A stretch of DNA of 64,000 nt. Origin: Sphingorhabdus sp. YGSMI21. Lineage in GTDB: Bacteria > Pseudomonadota > Alphaproteobacteria > Sphingomonadales > Sphingomonadaceae. The position numbers and the translations under genes are program-made. The stretch spans positions 3,425,001 to 3,489,000 of the forward strand of contig NZ_CP022548.1 in the NCBI RefSeq assembly GCF_002776575.1. Direction: 5' to 3'. The notes under the pieces were generated by a model. That model searched no databases. It was not told where the DNA came from and was given only the letters and a program-made list of their open reading frames with translations. This document shows, one piece after another, positions 46,558-55,827 of this stretch. Position 1 is the first letter of the stretch. Each line of letters starts with the position of its first letter.

Positions 46558-49549
46558 GGTCCGGAGCCTCCGCCGGCGCGCGGCCGTACCATTCTTCGAG
46601 CCGCATCAGCTGGTCATAGTCGGCATAGCGGGCATATTCCGGATGCAGCTTGGCGGTCATCGGCTCGCTGCCCTTCAGATAGTGATCGGCGGCCTCGTTG
46701 AACCGGGCGACGGCATGATCTACCATCGCGTCGGCCGGAATGATATTCTCGCCGCGCCCTTTTGCGGGGGAGCGGATATAACCGAATTCGTCGGTGCCGC
46801 CCTTTTTCGCCAGCGACCAATATTCGAAAGCAACCGCCTCGCCTTCAATATCCTTGAAGCCGCCCAGCTCAGCGATGGCGGCGAGCAGGCCAAGCTGCAG
46901 ATTATAGCCTTCGGCCACCGCCTTGTTGCTCGGCGCGCCGCCGGTCTTGTAATCGACAATGGCGATACCGCCATCGGGCATCCCGTCGATACGGTCGGCG
47001 ATGCCCGACAGCTCGACACCGGCAATCTCGGCCTTGCCATAGATTTCCGAGGCCAGCGGTTCGCGGCCAGTCTTGCGGCCCTCCGCCAGCGTAGCAGCGA
47101 TCCAGTCCAGCCCTTCCAGCAGGCGCGGCGCCCAGAGGCTGCGCATCAGCGGGTGCAGACCGGGATCGTCCAGGAAAGCCTTCGCCCGCTGGCGCAAAGC
47201 CGCCGGGGCATAATCATCCTCTCTCGCCCACTGGTCGAGAATGTCGTGAATGATCGTGCCCCGCCAGGCCGCGCTCGGGTCGGCGTCGATCATGTCGAGG
47301 GCGGCAAAGCCCATGATCTTTTTCGCATAGAAGGAATAGGGATCTGCGATCAGGCTGTCGACCTGGGTCACCGAAATCGGGATAAGGCGCTGTTCCCTGC
47401 TCGGCAGCGGCGCTGGACGGACATAGGGCGCGGGTTCGCTTTCCGGCTGGTCGATCGCGGCCAACCAGGCGCGGGCCTGCGGATGTTCCTTCAGATTGTC
47501 CCCGCACATGCCCTTCAGCCGGAGCAGGAAGCGCGAGGCAATGGCCGGGCCGGAATCATCCCGGTGCGCGCGGGAGAGAATGACTTTTTTGGCGCCCATT
47601 GCGCCGACCAGATCGTGTGCGGAAAGACCGATCTGCCGTTCCTGTGCCGGCAGGCCCAGTGATTTGCGGATCATCGGCGCGAGCCATGGGTCGGGCGTAA
47701 TCGCCTGCGGCCAGCTGCCTTCGTTGAGACCGCAGCAGATCACCAGTTCCGACTGTTGCAGCCGCGCTTCGAGCAAGCCGTAAAGCGCGATCCGCGGGTG
47801 GCCTCCGTAGGGCGGACGCACCGAAATATCGGTCATCAGGGTCTCGAAATAGCCGGGCAGCTCATTTGCCTTTATCCGGATCGGTCCCATTTCCGCGCGG
47901 GTCTGCAGCTTTGCCAGCAGGTCGGCCAGATCCCGGCCACCCGGACCGGCCCAGATCGCGCCATCGGTCAAATTCTCGGCCAGTTGCCGCAGCTGGTCGA
48001 GTAGTTTCGGCCAGTCGAGCGAAGAGGCGAAGAGACTTTCCATCGGCTCGAACATCGTGCGCACCGATTGCCACCATGGCGTGATGGCGGCGCGCAAGCT
48101 TTTCGTCCGGTGATTGTCGGTCCGCAAGAGCGCGTCAATGCCCGCCAGTCCCGGTGCCGGACGCGGGCCGCGCAGCAACAGGTCAAGCTTGCGGACATGG
48201 TCGAGCCACAAAAGCCGCCCCTCGCCCCGCTGCACCAGCGGATGCTTGAGCAGGGCGAGAAATTCCGCCGGTGGGAATCCGTCGGCAACCGCGGATAACA
48301 GGTTAAGGAAGAACACACCCTCCGGCAGCTTCGCCAGTGGCTGGCCGGCCGTGTCGTCTACCTGGATATCCCAGCGTTTCAGATGGGCCGAGATGCGCGT
48401 TGCCAAAGACCGGTCCGGCGTGACAATCGCCACCCGCTGGTCCGGGTCTTCCAGCGCCTCGCGCGCCAGCAGCGCGATGACCTGCGCTTCTTCGGCGCTG
48501 TTGCGTGCCTCGATCGTCTGCACCCCGGCGAGACTGCGTTCGCTGCTTTCCAGCGTCTGCCAGCGCACCGTCAGTTTCGGGATCGCGAAAGCATTGCTCA
48601 GCGCCCGGCTGCGCTGCGCCGCTGCGCCGCTTTCGCCGGTGCGCGGCCAGCGCAATATTTCACCCCGCGCGATCGACATCCGGTCGAGCAGCAATTTCAT
48701 ATGATATTGCGGATGGGTCTCCTGCGCGCGCTTTATATAGCCGCTGTCCGGGTCGGGCTGGAAGGGCCCCAGCATATCCCATTCCTGGTCCGGCATGATC
48801 AGGTCGAGGTCGGGCAGGACCACCAGTCCTTGTGGCATGAAGGCTATGGTTTCCAGAAAACGGGCAACGGCGGGCGCGGAGGTGGTGATGCCGGCGGCAA
48901 CGACGAAATGGTCGGGTGGCGATGTCTTCCAGCTTTTGGCGATATGATCGAACAGGGCGTTGCGGCGGATCGCCTGATCGACCCGCTGCCATTTTTCCAG
49001 CTGCTGCCGCCATTTTTCGGCGATGACCAGGAAGAAGCGATAGGAATCCTGCCAGTGGCTGGACAGGTCGAGGCTCTCCGGCTCTGTCTTCATCAGATCG
49101 GCCAGCGAGATTTCCTCGACATTCAGCTGGTCGAGCGTGCTGGCAAACTCGCGCGCCAGCCGCAGTGCGTCCTTGGCCAATATGGCATCGTCACGCAGCC
49201 GGATTTCTTTCTGGATCAGTTGCGCCAGCGTGAGCAGCCGGTCCATCGGATCGACGGCCGCCGGAATATCGAGCGCCAGTTCGCCGGAGTCGAGCGCTAC
49301 ACCGATGGATTCGTCCAGATCGAGGTCACCGATCACTGCCATTTGCGGCAGCAACAGCCCGTCTTCGCTCAGCCGCACGAACGCTTCCTGCAAGGCCCGC
49401 TGGGCGCGGTTGTTGGGCAATATGACGAGCCCGCGGGCCAGTCCGAATGCGTCCTTGGCAAAGCGGTCGATCAGTCCCTGTGCCAGCGCATCGGCGAAAC
49501 CGCCGTGCGCGGCGATATTGTAGATCGCTGGCCGACGGCGGTCAGACAT
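46550..49549 (-). CDS. addB: Double-strand break repair protein AddB
   Basis: AddB is the second subunit of AddAB, a 999-residue protein. It has an N-terminal UvrD-like but helicase-inactive region and a C-terminal PD-(D/E)XK nuclease with IAIVDYKTGGAPSNK. I did not see the four-Cys iron-sulfur cluster of Bacillus AddB, as expected for the alphaproteobacterial type. It overlaps murU and addA by eight bases each, so it is strictly coupled inside the divL operon. Confidence 0.93.
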   Translation of the reverse strand: MSDRRRPAIYNIAAHGGFADALAQGLIDRFAKDAFGLARGLVILPNNRAQRALQEAFVRLSEDGLLLPQMAVIGDLDLDESIGVALDSGELALDIPAAVDPMDRLLTLAQLIQKEIRLRDDAILAKDALRLAREFASTLDQLNVEEISLADLMKTEPESLDLSSHWQDSYRFFLVIAEKWRQQLEKWQRVDQAIRRNALFDHIAKSWKTSPPDHFVVAAGITTSAPAVARFLETIAFMPQGLVVLPDLDLIMPDQEWDMLGPFQPDPDSGYIKRAQETHPQYHMKLLLDRMSIARGEILRWPRTGESGAAAQRSRALSNAFAIPKLTVRWQTLESSERSLAGVQTIEARNSAEEAQVIALLAREALEDPDQRVAIVTPDRSLATRISAHLKRWDIQVDDTAGQPLAKLPEGVFFLNLLSAVADGFPPAEFLALLKHPLVQRGEGRLLWLDHVRKLDLLLRGPRPAPGLAGIDALLRTDNHRTKSLRAAITPWWQSVRTMFEPMESLFASSLDWPKLLDQLRQLAENLTDGAIWAGPGGRDLADLLAKLQTRAEMGPIRIKANELPGYFETLMTDISVRPPYGGHPRIALYGLLEARLQQSELVICCGLNEGSWPQAITPDPWLAPMIRKSLGLPAQERQIGLSAHDLVGAMGAKKVILSRAHRDDSGPAIASRFLLRLKGMCGDNLKEHPQARAWLAAIDQPESEPAPYVRPAPLPSREQRLIPISVTQVDSLIADPYSFYAKKIMGFAALDMIDADPSAAWRGTIIHDILDQWAREDDYAPAALRQRAKAFLDDPGLHPLMRSLWAPRLLEGLDWIAATLAEGRKTGREPLASEIYGKAEIAGVELSGIADRIDGMPDGGIAIVDYKTGGAPSNKAVAEGYNLQLGLLAAIAELGGFKDIEGEAVAFEYWSLAKKGGTDEFGYIRSPAKGRGENIIPADAMVDHAVARFNEAADHYLKGSEPMTAKLHPEYARYADYDQLMRLEEWYGRAPAEAPDHE

Positions 49550-50258
49550 GCGTCAGCGCGGCTTCTGTCGGCGTTATCGCTTGCGGCGAGCCGACCTCGA
49601 ACCATTGGCCGTGGTGAACTGTACCAAACAGCCGACCTTCGCCGATGGCGCGCTCCCAGAATATATTGGTGGAAAAAGCGCCTGCGGGCGCATCGCGCAG
49701 CAATCGTTTGGAGATCAGCTGGATACCAGAATAGATCAGCGGTGCCTTCTGGTCCGGAAGCTTGCGCGAAATGCGCTTCTCTTCGTCGAGATGGAAATCA
49801 CCGTCGCCCTGATAATTGTGAGCAGCTTCCCGCTCAATCAGCAACAGCAGCGCGTCCATCCTGTCCCCGTCCCATGTTTCCGCCAGCTGCAACAGGCTGT
49901 TGGCGGGACCATCGGTCCAGAGATTATCACTGTTGATGCAGAAGAAAATATCTTCCTCGATCATCGGCTCTGCCTGGACCAGTCCGCCGCCGGTCTCGAG
50001 CAGCTGCGCTCGCTCGTCGGACACCCGGATATCAATCGGATAGGGCAAGGCAGCGAGATGCGCTTCCATCATGTCGGCGAGATAGTGAACATTGACGACA
50101 GCCTTGCCGATTCCCGCCTCGACCAGCTTCTCGAAACAATGATCGATCATCGCCTTGCCGGCCACTTCGACCAGCGGCTTGGGCCGGGTTTCGGTCAGCG
50201 GACGCATCCGCTTGCCCAGTCCGGCCGCCATGATCATCGCGGTGTCGACTTTGGTCAT
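49542..50258 (-). CDS. murU: MurNAc-1-phosphate uridylyltransferase (MurU-like)
   Basis: A 238-residue nucleotidyltransferase with the AMIMAAGLGKRMRPLTETRPKP N-terminus characteristic of sugar-1-phosphate nucleotidyltransferases (shown here as two pieces: AAGLGKRMRPLTE and TRPKPLVEVAGK). FFCINSDNLW carries the metal-binding Asp. MurU makes UDP-MurNAc from MurNAc-1-P in the cell-wall recycling bypass. The immediately preceding amgK, overlapping by ATGA, supports this over a generic mannose-1-P guanylyltransferase. Confidence 0.85.
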   Translation of the reverse strand: MTKVDTAMIMAAGLGKRMRPLTETRPKPLVEVAGKAMIDHCFEKLVEAGIGKAVVNVHYLADMMEAHLAALPYPIDIRVSDERAQLLETGGGLVQAEPMIEEDIFFCINSDNLWTDGPANSLLQLAETWDGDRMDALLLLIEREAAHNYQGDGDFHLDEEKRISRKLPDQKAPLIYSGIQLISKRLLRDAPAGAFSTNIFWERAIGEGRLFGTVHHGQWFEVGSPQAITPTEAALTHV

Positions 50259-51253
50259 TTGGCTTCTTTCGAGGCCGGCATCGGTCGGCTACGAACTCCA
50301 ATCGGGATATTCTGGTCAAACCATTTCGCGACAGGTGCAAGCGCAGGGTGCAGCAGGTCTTTCTCCAGCAGACTCCACATTCGGGGCAGAAAATCGAGAT
50401 AGCGCTGCTTGCCGTCCCGCATGCAAAGACGAACAAAGATACCAATGATCTTGGTGTTCCGCTGCGCGCCAAGGATGGCGTAATGGCTGCGGAATTCCGA
50501 AGCTGCCTCCGCGTCATGATCGGCCAGATAATAGCCGAGCATGTTCTCTTCGAGTTCATCCGGGACATCGCGGCGGGCGTCCTGCAGCATTGACACCAGA
50601 TCATAGGCAGGATGCCCCATCAGCGCGTCCTGAAAATCCAACAAGCCGAGCCGGCCGTCTTCCAGCAGCATGATATTCTCGGCATGATAATCGCGCATCA
50701 CTGTGACCGGCGGCTTCTGGCCCGCGATCACGGGCGCGAGAATTTGCCGCCAGATGGCCTCGAAGCCTTCTGTATCGACGTCCAGCTGCTGTGCCGGGCA
50801 ATACCATTCGGTCAGCAAATTGACTTCGCGCAAATATTGCGCCTCGTCATAGGGCGGCAGCGCTGCCGCTGGCGCCTTGTGCAGGTCTCGCAGCAGATCA
50901 ATCACCCGACGATAGATCGCGTCCTCGTCCTCCGGATGATCATCGAGATGCTCGCGCATCCGCTGGTCGCCGAAATCCTCCAGCAGCACCAGTCCCTGAT
51001 CGAGATCGCGGGCGAAGATTGCGGGCGCTGCAAAGCCGGCGCCGACCAGATACTCGGCAATATCGATAAACGGCTTCGGGTCTTCGTGCGGCGGCGGTGC
51101 ATCCATCAATATCGCAACCCGCTCACCATCCTGGACACGGAAATAACGCCGGAAGGACGCATCTCCGGCGACCGGTGAAATATGGGCATCATTCCACCCG
51201 TTCTGCTGCAAAAATTCTACCGCTGCTGGCGGCGGTTTCATGTCAATGGCCAT
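50255..51253 (-). CDS. amgK: N-acetylmuramate/N-acetylglucosamine kinase-like phosphotransferase (AmgK-like)
   Basis: A 332-residue aminoglycoside-phosphotransferase-fold kinase. The catalytic loop is VTVMRDYHAENIMLLEDG and the DFG-like motif LLDFQDALMGHPAYDL. The N-terminal region has GDASFRRYFRV. AmgK phosphorylates MurNAc at C1, giving the MurU substrate. The start is ambiguous: ATG 51253 (GGAA upstream) is used, but ATG 51241 overlaps the tsaE stop as ATGA, and TTG 51265 is also possible. The tsaE-amgK-murU order is as in Caulobacter. Confidence 0.87.
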   Translation of the reverse strand: MAIDMKPPPAAVEFLQQNGWNDAHISPVAGDASFRRYFRVQDGERVAILMDAPPPHEDPKPFIDIAEYLVGAGFAAPAIFARDLDQGLVLLEDFGDQRMREHLDDHPEDEDAIYRRVIDLLRDLHKAPAAALPPYDEAQYLREVNLLTEWYCPAQQLDVDTEGFEAIWRQILAPVIAGQKPPVTVMRDYHAENIMLLEDGRLGLLDFQDALMGHPAYDLVSMLQDARRDVPDELEENMLGYYLADHDAEAASEFRSHYAILGAQRNTKIIGIFVRLCMRDGKQRYLDFLPRMWSLLEKDLLHPALAPVAKWFDQNIPIGVRSRPMPASKEAK

Positions 51254-51684
51254 CGATCGTTCCAAGCGTCACCGGCGGTCCAAGTCAACCGGCGATTGCC
51301 CTCCCCGGTAATTTCCAGATGAAGATTAAGTGCATCGGTCCAGAAACTGTCCGGCATTCGGTCCGGCCATTCGACGATCATGGCGCCGTCGATCAGCGCG
51401 TCCTCCAGACCGAGTTCGGGAATCTCCTCCGGATCTTCAATCCGGTACAGATCGACATGGGCGACCGGGATCCGGGTTTCCGGCGGTTCATAGGGCTGAA
51501 CAATCGCAAAGGTCGGACTGGGCACTTCGGCGCCATAGCCCAGTCCTTCCAAAATGCCTCTTGCCAATGTCGTCTTTCCGGCGCCGAGCGTGCCGCGCAG
51601 CGCGATCTTGTCACCCGCACGCAATAGCGCGCCCAGTTTCCGACCGACATCCAGGGTGGCTTGCTCGCTTTGCAAGATCATCAT
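51238..51684 (-). CDS. tsaE: tRNA threonylcarbamoyladenosine biosynthesis ATPase TsaE
   Basis: TsaE is the ATPase of the TsaBDE complex that makes t6A37 in ANN-decoding tRNAs. The 148-residue protein has the P-loop GTLGAGKTT (about 31-39). HVDLYRIEDPEEIPELGLED and VEWPDRMPD are typical of the family. It starts four bases after the divL stop and overlaps amgK, so it is cotranscribed. Confidence 0.95.
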   Translation of the reverse strand: MMILQSEQATLDVGRKLGALLRAGDKIALRGTLGAGKTTLARGILEGLGYGAEVPSPTFAIVQPYEPPETRIPVAHVDLYRIEDPEEIPELGLEDALIDGAMIVEWPDRMPDSFWTDALNLHLEITGEGNRRLTWTAGDAWNDRWPLT

Positions 51685-51688
51685 GCTG

Positions 51689-54040
51689 TCATTGCCGCGG
51701 CAGATGCAGGGTGACCAGCGTCCCCTGCCCCGGTTCGGAGGTCAGCGTCAGGTCGCCACCATGGGCGCGGACCAGTTGGCGCGCCAGCGGCAGGCCGAGG
51801 CCGCCCGATTTCTCGTTGGCTTTCTGATCCCGCGAACGGGCGAAACTGTCGAATACCTTCGACTGCTCGCCAGCGGTCATGCCGGGCCCATTATCGGAGA
51901 TATGGATCAGGGCCTGTTTCACATTGCCCGATCCATGGATGAGCAGCCGCCCGCCTTCATCGGTATATTTGATCGCATTGTCGACGATCTGCGAAATGGC
52001 CTGCGTGAGCCGCTTCTTGTCGGCCAGCGCCGAACCAAGCTTTTCATCGAGCTGCAGCTCCACCCCGATCGCCTTGGCCGAAGCATCGTCGGCGAAATGG
52101 CTCGCGATATCCTCGATCAGCCTCTTCAGATTGACCTTTTCCTTGGCGATCGGCAGCGCGCCGGCTTCGCTCTGGCTGAGGTCGAGAACATTTTCGATCT
52201 GGTTGCCCAACCGTTTGACCGACTGCAGGATCGCACGGACATATTCGTGGCCCTGATCGGTCAGCGGCCCGGCAATGCCCTGGTCCAGAAGCTCCGCAAA
52301 TCCGCCGATGGAGGTCAACGGAGTCCGGAATTCATAGCTCATGTTGGACAGGAATCTGCCCTTGATCGAATCCGCTTCGACCAGCGCTTCGTTGCGTTCG
52401 CGCAGCGCCTGCTCGATCCGGTAGCTGTCCGAAATGTCGAGCATGGTGAACAATGCATTGCCGTCGGGCAAGGGAATGGCGGCAAATTCAAACCGGCGGC
52501 CATCGGCAAAGTTGAGCCGGCCGCCTTTCTGCTGTCGCTCGGTCGTGGCGCTGCGCACCATTTCGCGCACTTCCGAAATGCGGGCGGGCTGCTTCAACTG
52601 ACCTGCCATTTTCTGCATCAGCGAGTCGACACGCGGATGCTTGCCAAGGTCGGTTTCATCGAGACCCCAATTATTGGCAAATTGGTGGTTCCAGATGTTC
52701 AACTTGCCGTCGGCGGCAAAAACCGCGAGCGATTCAAACAGATTGTCGAAAGTGGCGGTCCGCACCCTCAGCAAGGTATCGCGGGCGCTCGCCAGCTGGA
52801 CCTGTTCGGTGCGATCTTCGAAAATGACCAGCAACCCGCCGTCCGGAGTCGGATTGGCCAGCACCCTGAGATGGGTACCATCGGCCAGCAGCCAGTTTTC
52901 CTCCATCGCCCTGGTGGACTGGAACCAGCCGGTCCGTTCCTCGCGCCATTCCGGGAAATCGCGGACTTCGGGAATGCGGTTCATCTCCCGCATGCGGTCC
53001 AGCACGCGCGGAAATTCCGGTCGTTCCGCTATCCATTGCTGGCGCATGGAGAAAATCCGCTGGAACGGAAGATTGCAGAATTTCAGCGATTTGTCCGCGC
53101 CGAACTGGGCCACGCCGGCGGAAATCCGGTCGAGCATGTCGCGCTGTGATTCCCCGAAACGCCGCTGTTCCCGGCGCGCATCTTCCAGATCCTGAATGTC
53201 GATCGCATAGCCGGCGATCCCCGATTTGCCGAGCGGCACATCAACCACCTGGGTCATCCGCCGTTCGCCGCCCACGGTTGTCGCAACGACCCGTTCAAGC
53301 GGTTCGCCCCTGTCCCGCGCCCGGGCCGCTGCATCGACCGGACTGAAACCGTCGACCGGTTCGACCAGCTCGACGCCATTGGCAATGACCTGCTCGCCAT
53401 TCTCGGCATCGACGGCGGCGACATAGGCGCTGTTGACCAATGTCAGGCGCATGTCGGGCGAGCGGTGCCACATCGGCACCGGTGCCGCCTCGATCAGGGC
53501 GGAAAGCGCGTCAAATGCCGCACGCGCGGCCTCGTTTTCATCGCGCAGCTTGGCGATCTCGCCCTCGCTGTCCGTGGCGTCGAAAATCCAAAGGAGGGCG
53601 CTGCCGTTGGGCGCGATTTTCTGATCCGCAAGCCCGCCGCGGATCAGCAGCGCCTTGTCGGAACCGCGCACCTTGATCGCCCGAACGAAGCTGCTGCCGG
53701 TTTTCTGCGCGAGATTGACATCCTGCATCAGCGCTTCGAGATCCTGCCGGATCATCCCGCGGGATTCCTCGGATAGTTCGGAAATATGGGCCGGCAGATG
53801 ATCAAAGCCGAGCCAGTGCATCAGCCTTTGCGAGGCCTCCAGCTTGCCATCGGAACGAACCAGCAACGGCAGGGCCGGAGATGTTTCGAGCAACCGTCCC
53901 AGCCTGCCGGACTGTCGCAAGGTCGATTCCGCCTTGCTCTTCATCGCCAGACCGGTCCAGATCGCCCAAGCCGCTACGCCCAGCCAGGCAGCAAGTATGA
54001 GGCCCAATATGACAGCCGTGAGATCAGGGACGTTGGACAT
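51689..54040 (-). CDS. divL: DivL-like PAS-containing pseudo-histidine kinase
   Basis: A 783-residue inner-membrane protein, close to Caulobacter DivL (769). One N-terminal membrane segment (residues 9-29) is followed by several PAS domains, the DHp helix and an HATPase domain. In the DHp box the phospho-acceptor His is replaced by Tyr (Y569 in SNMSYEFRTPLTSIGG), the DivL hallmark. The ATP domain keeps VDNAIKYTDEGG, DNGPGM and GGLGLPLARQLV. In Caulobacter DivL acts with DivK and CckA to control CtrA and polarity. The downstream order divL-tsaE-amgK-murU-addB-addA is conserved. Confidence 0.88.
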   Translation of the reverse strand: MSNVPDLTAVILGLILAAWLGVAAWAIWTGLAMKSKAESTLRQSGRLGRLLETSPALPLLVRSDGKLEASQRLMHWLGFDHLPAHISELSEESRGMIRQDLEALMQDVNLAQKTGSSFVRAIKVRGSDKALLIRGGLADQKIAPNGSALLWIFDATDSEGEIAKLRDENEAARAAFDALSALIEAAPVPMWHRSPDMRLTLVNSAYVAAVDAENGEQVIANGVELVEPVDGFSPVDAAARARDRGEPLERVVATTVGGERRMTQVVDVPLGKSGIAGYAIDIQDLEDARREQRRFGESQRDMLDRISAGVAQFGADKSLKFCNLPFQRIFSMRQQWIAERPEFPRVLDRMREMNRIPEVRDFPEWREERTGWFQSTRAMEENWLLADGTHLRVLANPTPDGGLLVIFEDRTEQVQLASARDTLLRVRTATFDNLFESLAVFAADGKLNIWNHQFANNWGLDETDLGKHPRVDSLMQKMAGQLKQPARISEVREMVRSATTERQQKGGRLNFADGRRFEFAAIPLPDGNALFTMLDISDSYRIEQALRERNEALVEADSIKGRFLSNMSYEFRTPLTSIGGFAELLDQGIAGPLTDQGHEYVRAILQSVKRLGNQIENVLDLSQSEAGALPIAKEKVNLKRLIEDIASHFADDASAKAIGVELQLDEKLGSALADKKRLTQAISQIVDNAIKYTDEGGRLLIHGSGNVKQALIHISDNGPGMTAGEQSKVFDSFARSRDQKANEKSGGLGLPLARQLVRAHGGDLTLTSEPGQGTLVTLHLPRQ

Positions 54041-54153
54041 TGACTATTCCGATTAGACGGATAGTTAACCTACGAAAACCCCTATTCTTTATGACTTGGA
54101 AATGCGCCACAGACTAAGCTATCTGCGGGGTCGCACCAAAGTGGAGAGCAGCC

Positions 54154-54681
54154 ATGCCCATCGACGAAAGCCGGACCTTCAAACCGATCAATATTGCGTT
54201 GCTGACCGTGTCCGATACCCGCACCCCGAAAGAAGACACGTCGGGCGACATCTTGGCCGAACGGATCAAGAGCAAGGGCCATGTCCTGCTCTACCGCAAT
54301 CTGCTGAGAGACGACAAGTCCATCCTCATGGCCCAGCTTCACCAATGGATTGACGACGAGCAGGTCGATGTCATCATCACCACCGGCGGCACCGGCCTGA
54401 CCGGGCGCGATATCACGCCGGAAGCGCTGAATGCGGTCAAGGACAAAGATATTCCCGGCTTCGGGGAACTGTTCCGCTATCTGAGCATCGCCAAGATCGG
54501 CACTTCGACCGTGCAATCGCGCGCCTGCGCCGTGGTGGCGCGCGGCACCTATATCTTCGCCCTGCCCGGTTCCAACGGCGCGGTGAAGGACGGATGGGAC
54601 GGCATTCTCGATACCCAGCTCGACAGCCGCCACCGGCCCTGCAATTTTGTCGAACTGATCCCCAGGCTGCTTGAAAAATAG
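54154..54681 (+). CDS. moaB: Molybdenum cofactor biosynthesis protein MoaB
   Basis: A 175-residue MoaB/MogA-family protein that adenylylates molybdopterin before Mo insertion. It has [19 protein letters not shown], the MPT-binding loop [15 protein letters not shown] and [17 protein letters not shown]. Size fits MoaB rather than MogA fusions. The 113-bp gap to the divergent divL contains a TTAAC element. Confidence 0.93.
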   Translation: MPIDESRTFKPINIALLTVSDTRTPKEDTSGDILAERIKSKGHVLLYRNLLRDDKSILMAQLHQWIDDEQVDVIITTGGTGLTGRDITPEALNAVKDKDIPGFGELFRYLSIAKIGTSTVQSRACAVVARGTYIFALPGSNGAVKDGWDGILDTQLDSRHRPCNFVELIPRLLEK

Positions 54682-54696
54682 CGCATAAATCCATTT

Positions 54697-54711
54697 GTTC
54701 TTACTATGTTC
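54697..54711 (+). promoter_or_regulatory. Candidate LexA (SOS) box
   Basis: GTTC-TTACTAT-GTTC, the alphaproteobacterial LexA operator GTTC-N7-GTTC, 19 bp upstream of the radical SAM gene. An 18-base palindrome TACTATG-TTCT-CATAGTA (54702-54719) overlaps it. Confidence 0.7.
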
Positions 54712-54729
54712 TCATAGTATGGTAAGCGC

Positions 54730-55827
54730 ATGGTCGACAAGAGCAGGATATTGCATCAGGTCCAGAAGGGCAGAGGCGCGCCGAGCAACGGGGTCTCGCA
54801 ACGATTCAATCTACTGGACCGGGAGACGGACGGCGACTGGCTGGACGAGCGAGAGCGTATCGGAGACAGCGCCGCCAGGCTGAGGACGGACGTCACCGTC
54901 GAATTTCCCAAGTCGATCATCAGTTACAACAGCTCGCCCGACCTGCCGTTCGATCGTTCGATCAACGCCTATCGCGGCTGCGAACATGGCTGCGTCTATT
55001 GCTATGCCCGGCCGACGCATGCCTATCACGATCTGTCCCCCGGCCTCGATTTCGAGAGCAAGCTGTTCGCCAAACCGAATGCCGCCGAACTGCTCCGCCA
55101 GACATTTGCCAAACCCGCCTACCGGCCGGCCAGCCTCGCCATCGGCACCAATACTGATCCCTACCAGCCGATCGAGAAACGCTACCGCATCACCCGGCAG
55201 ATATTGGAAGTCATGCTGGAAACGCACCATCCGGTGGTAATCACTACAAAATCCAATCGCGTGGTCGAGGATATCGACCTGCTAACCCGGCTGGCGGCCA
55301 AGCAGCTTACGGCGGTGGCTATTTCCATCACCTCGCTCGACCCGCAGACAGCGCGCCTGCTGGAACCCAGAGCGCCCGCTCCTGCGCGCAGGCTGGAGGC
55401 GGTGCGGGCGCTCAGCGCCGCCGGCATATATGCGCATGTCAATATCGCGCCGGTCGTCCCGGGGATCACCGATCACGAGATTGAAGCGATTGTCGCGGCG
55501 GCAGCGGATTGTGGCGCCAGGAGCATCTCCTTCATTCCCATGCGTCTGCCCCATGAAGTCGCGCCCCTGTTCGAGCAATGGCTCGAAAGCCATTATCCGG
55601 AGCGCAAGGCCAAGGTGATGAGCATCGTCCGGCAGATCCGCGGCGGCAAGCGCAACGATCCCGATTTCCACAGCCGCATGCGGGGTCAGGGACCATGGGC
55701 CGACCTGATCCGCACCCGCATAGGCATCGCGTCGCGCAAGGCCGGGATCGGCAAGGCGAAGCTCAAACTCAGAACCGATCTGTTCCGGCGCCCGGTGATC
55801 AAGGGCAGCCAGATGGAACTATTCTAG
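54730..55827 (+). CDS. PA0069-family radical SAM protein
   Basis: A 365-residue radical SAM protein with the cluster motif CEHGCVYC (C84, C88, C91) after YRG. It also has SLAIGTNTDPYQPIEKRYRI and TTKSNRVVEDIDLL, typical of the spore-photoproduct-lyase-like PA0069 group. In Pseudomonas aeruginosa PA0069 is in the LexA regulon. Here a GTTC-N7-GTTC box sits just upstream, so a role in DNA-damage response is a sound guess. The substrate is unknown. It is convergent with the acyl-CoA ligase, the stops overlapping. Confidence 0.88.
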   Translation: MVDKSRILHQVQKGRGAPSNGVSQRFNLLDRETDGDWLDERERIGDSAARLRTDVTVEFPKSIISYNSSPDLPFDRSINAYRGCEHGCVYCYARPTHAYHDLSPGLDFESKLFAKPNAAELLRQTFAKPAYRPASLAIGTNTDPYQPIEKRYRITRQILEVMLETHHPVVITTKSNRVVEDIDLLTRLAAKQLTAVAISITSLDPQTARLLEPRAPAPARRLEAVRALSAAGIYAHVNIAPVVPGITDHEIEAIVAAAADCGARSISFIPMRLPHEVAPLFEQWLESHYPERKAKVMSIVRQIRGGKRNDPDFHSRMRGQGPWADLIRTRIGIASRKAGIGKAKLKLRTDLFRRPVIKGSQMELF

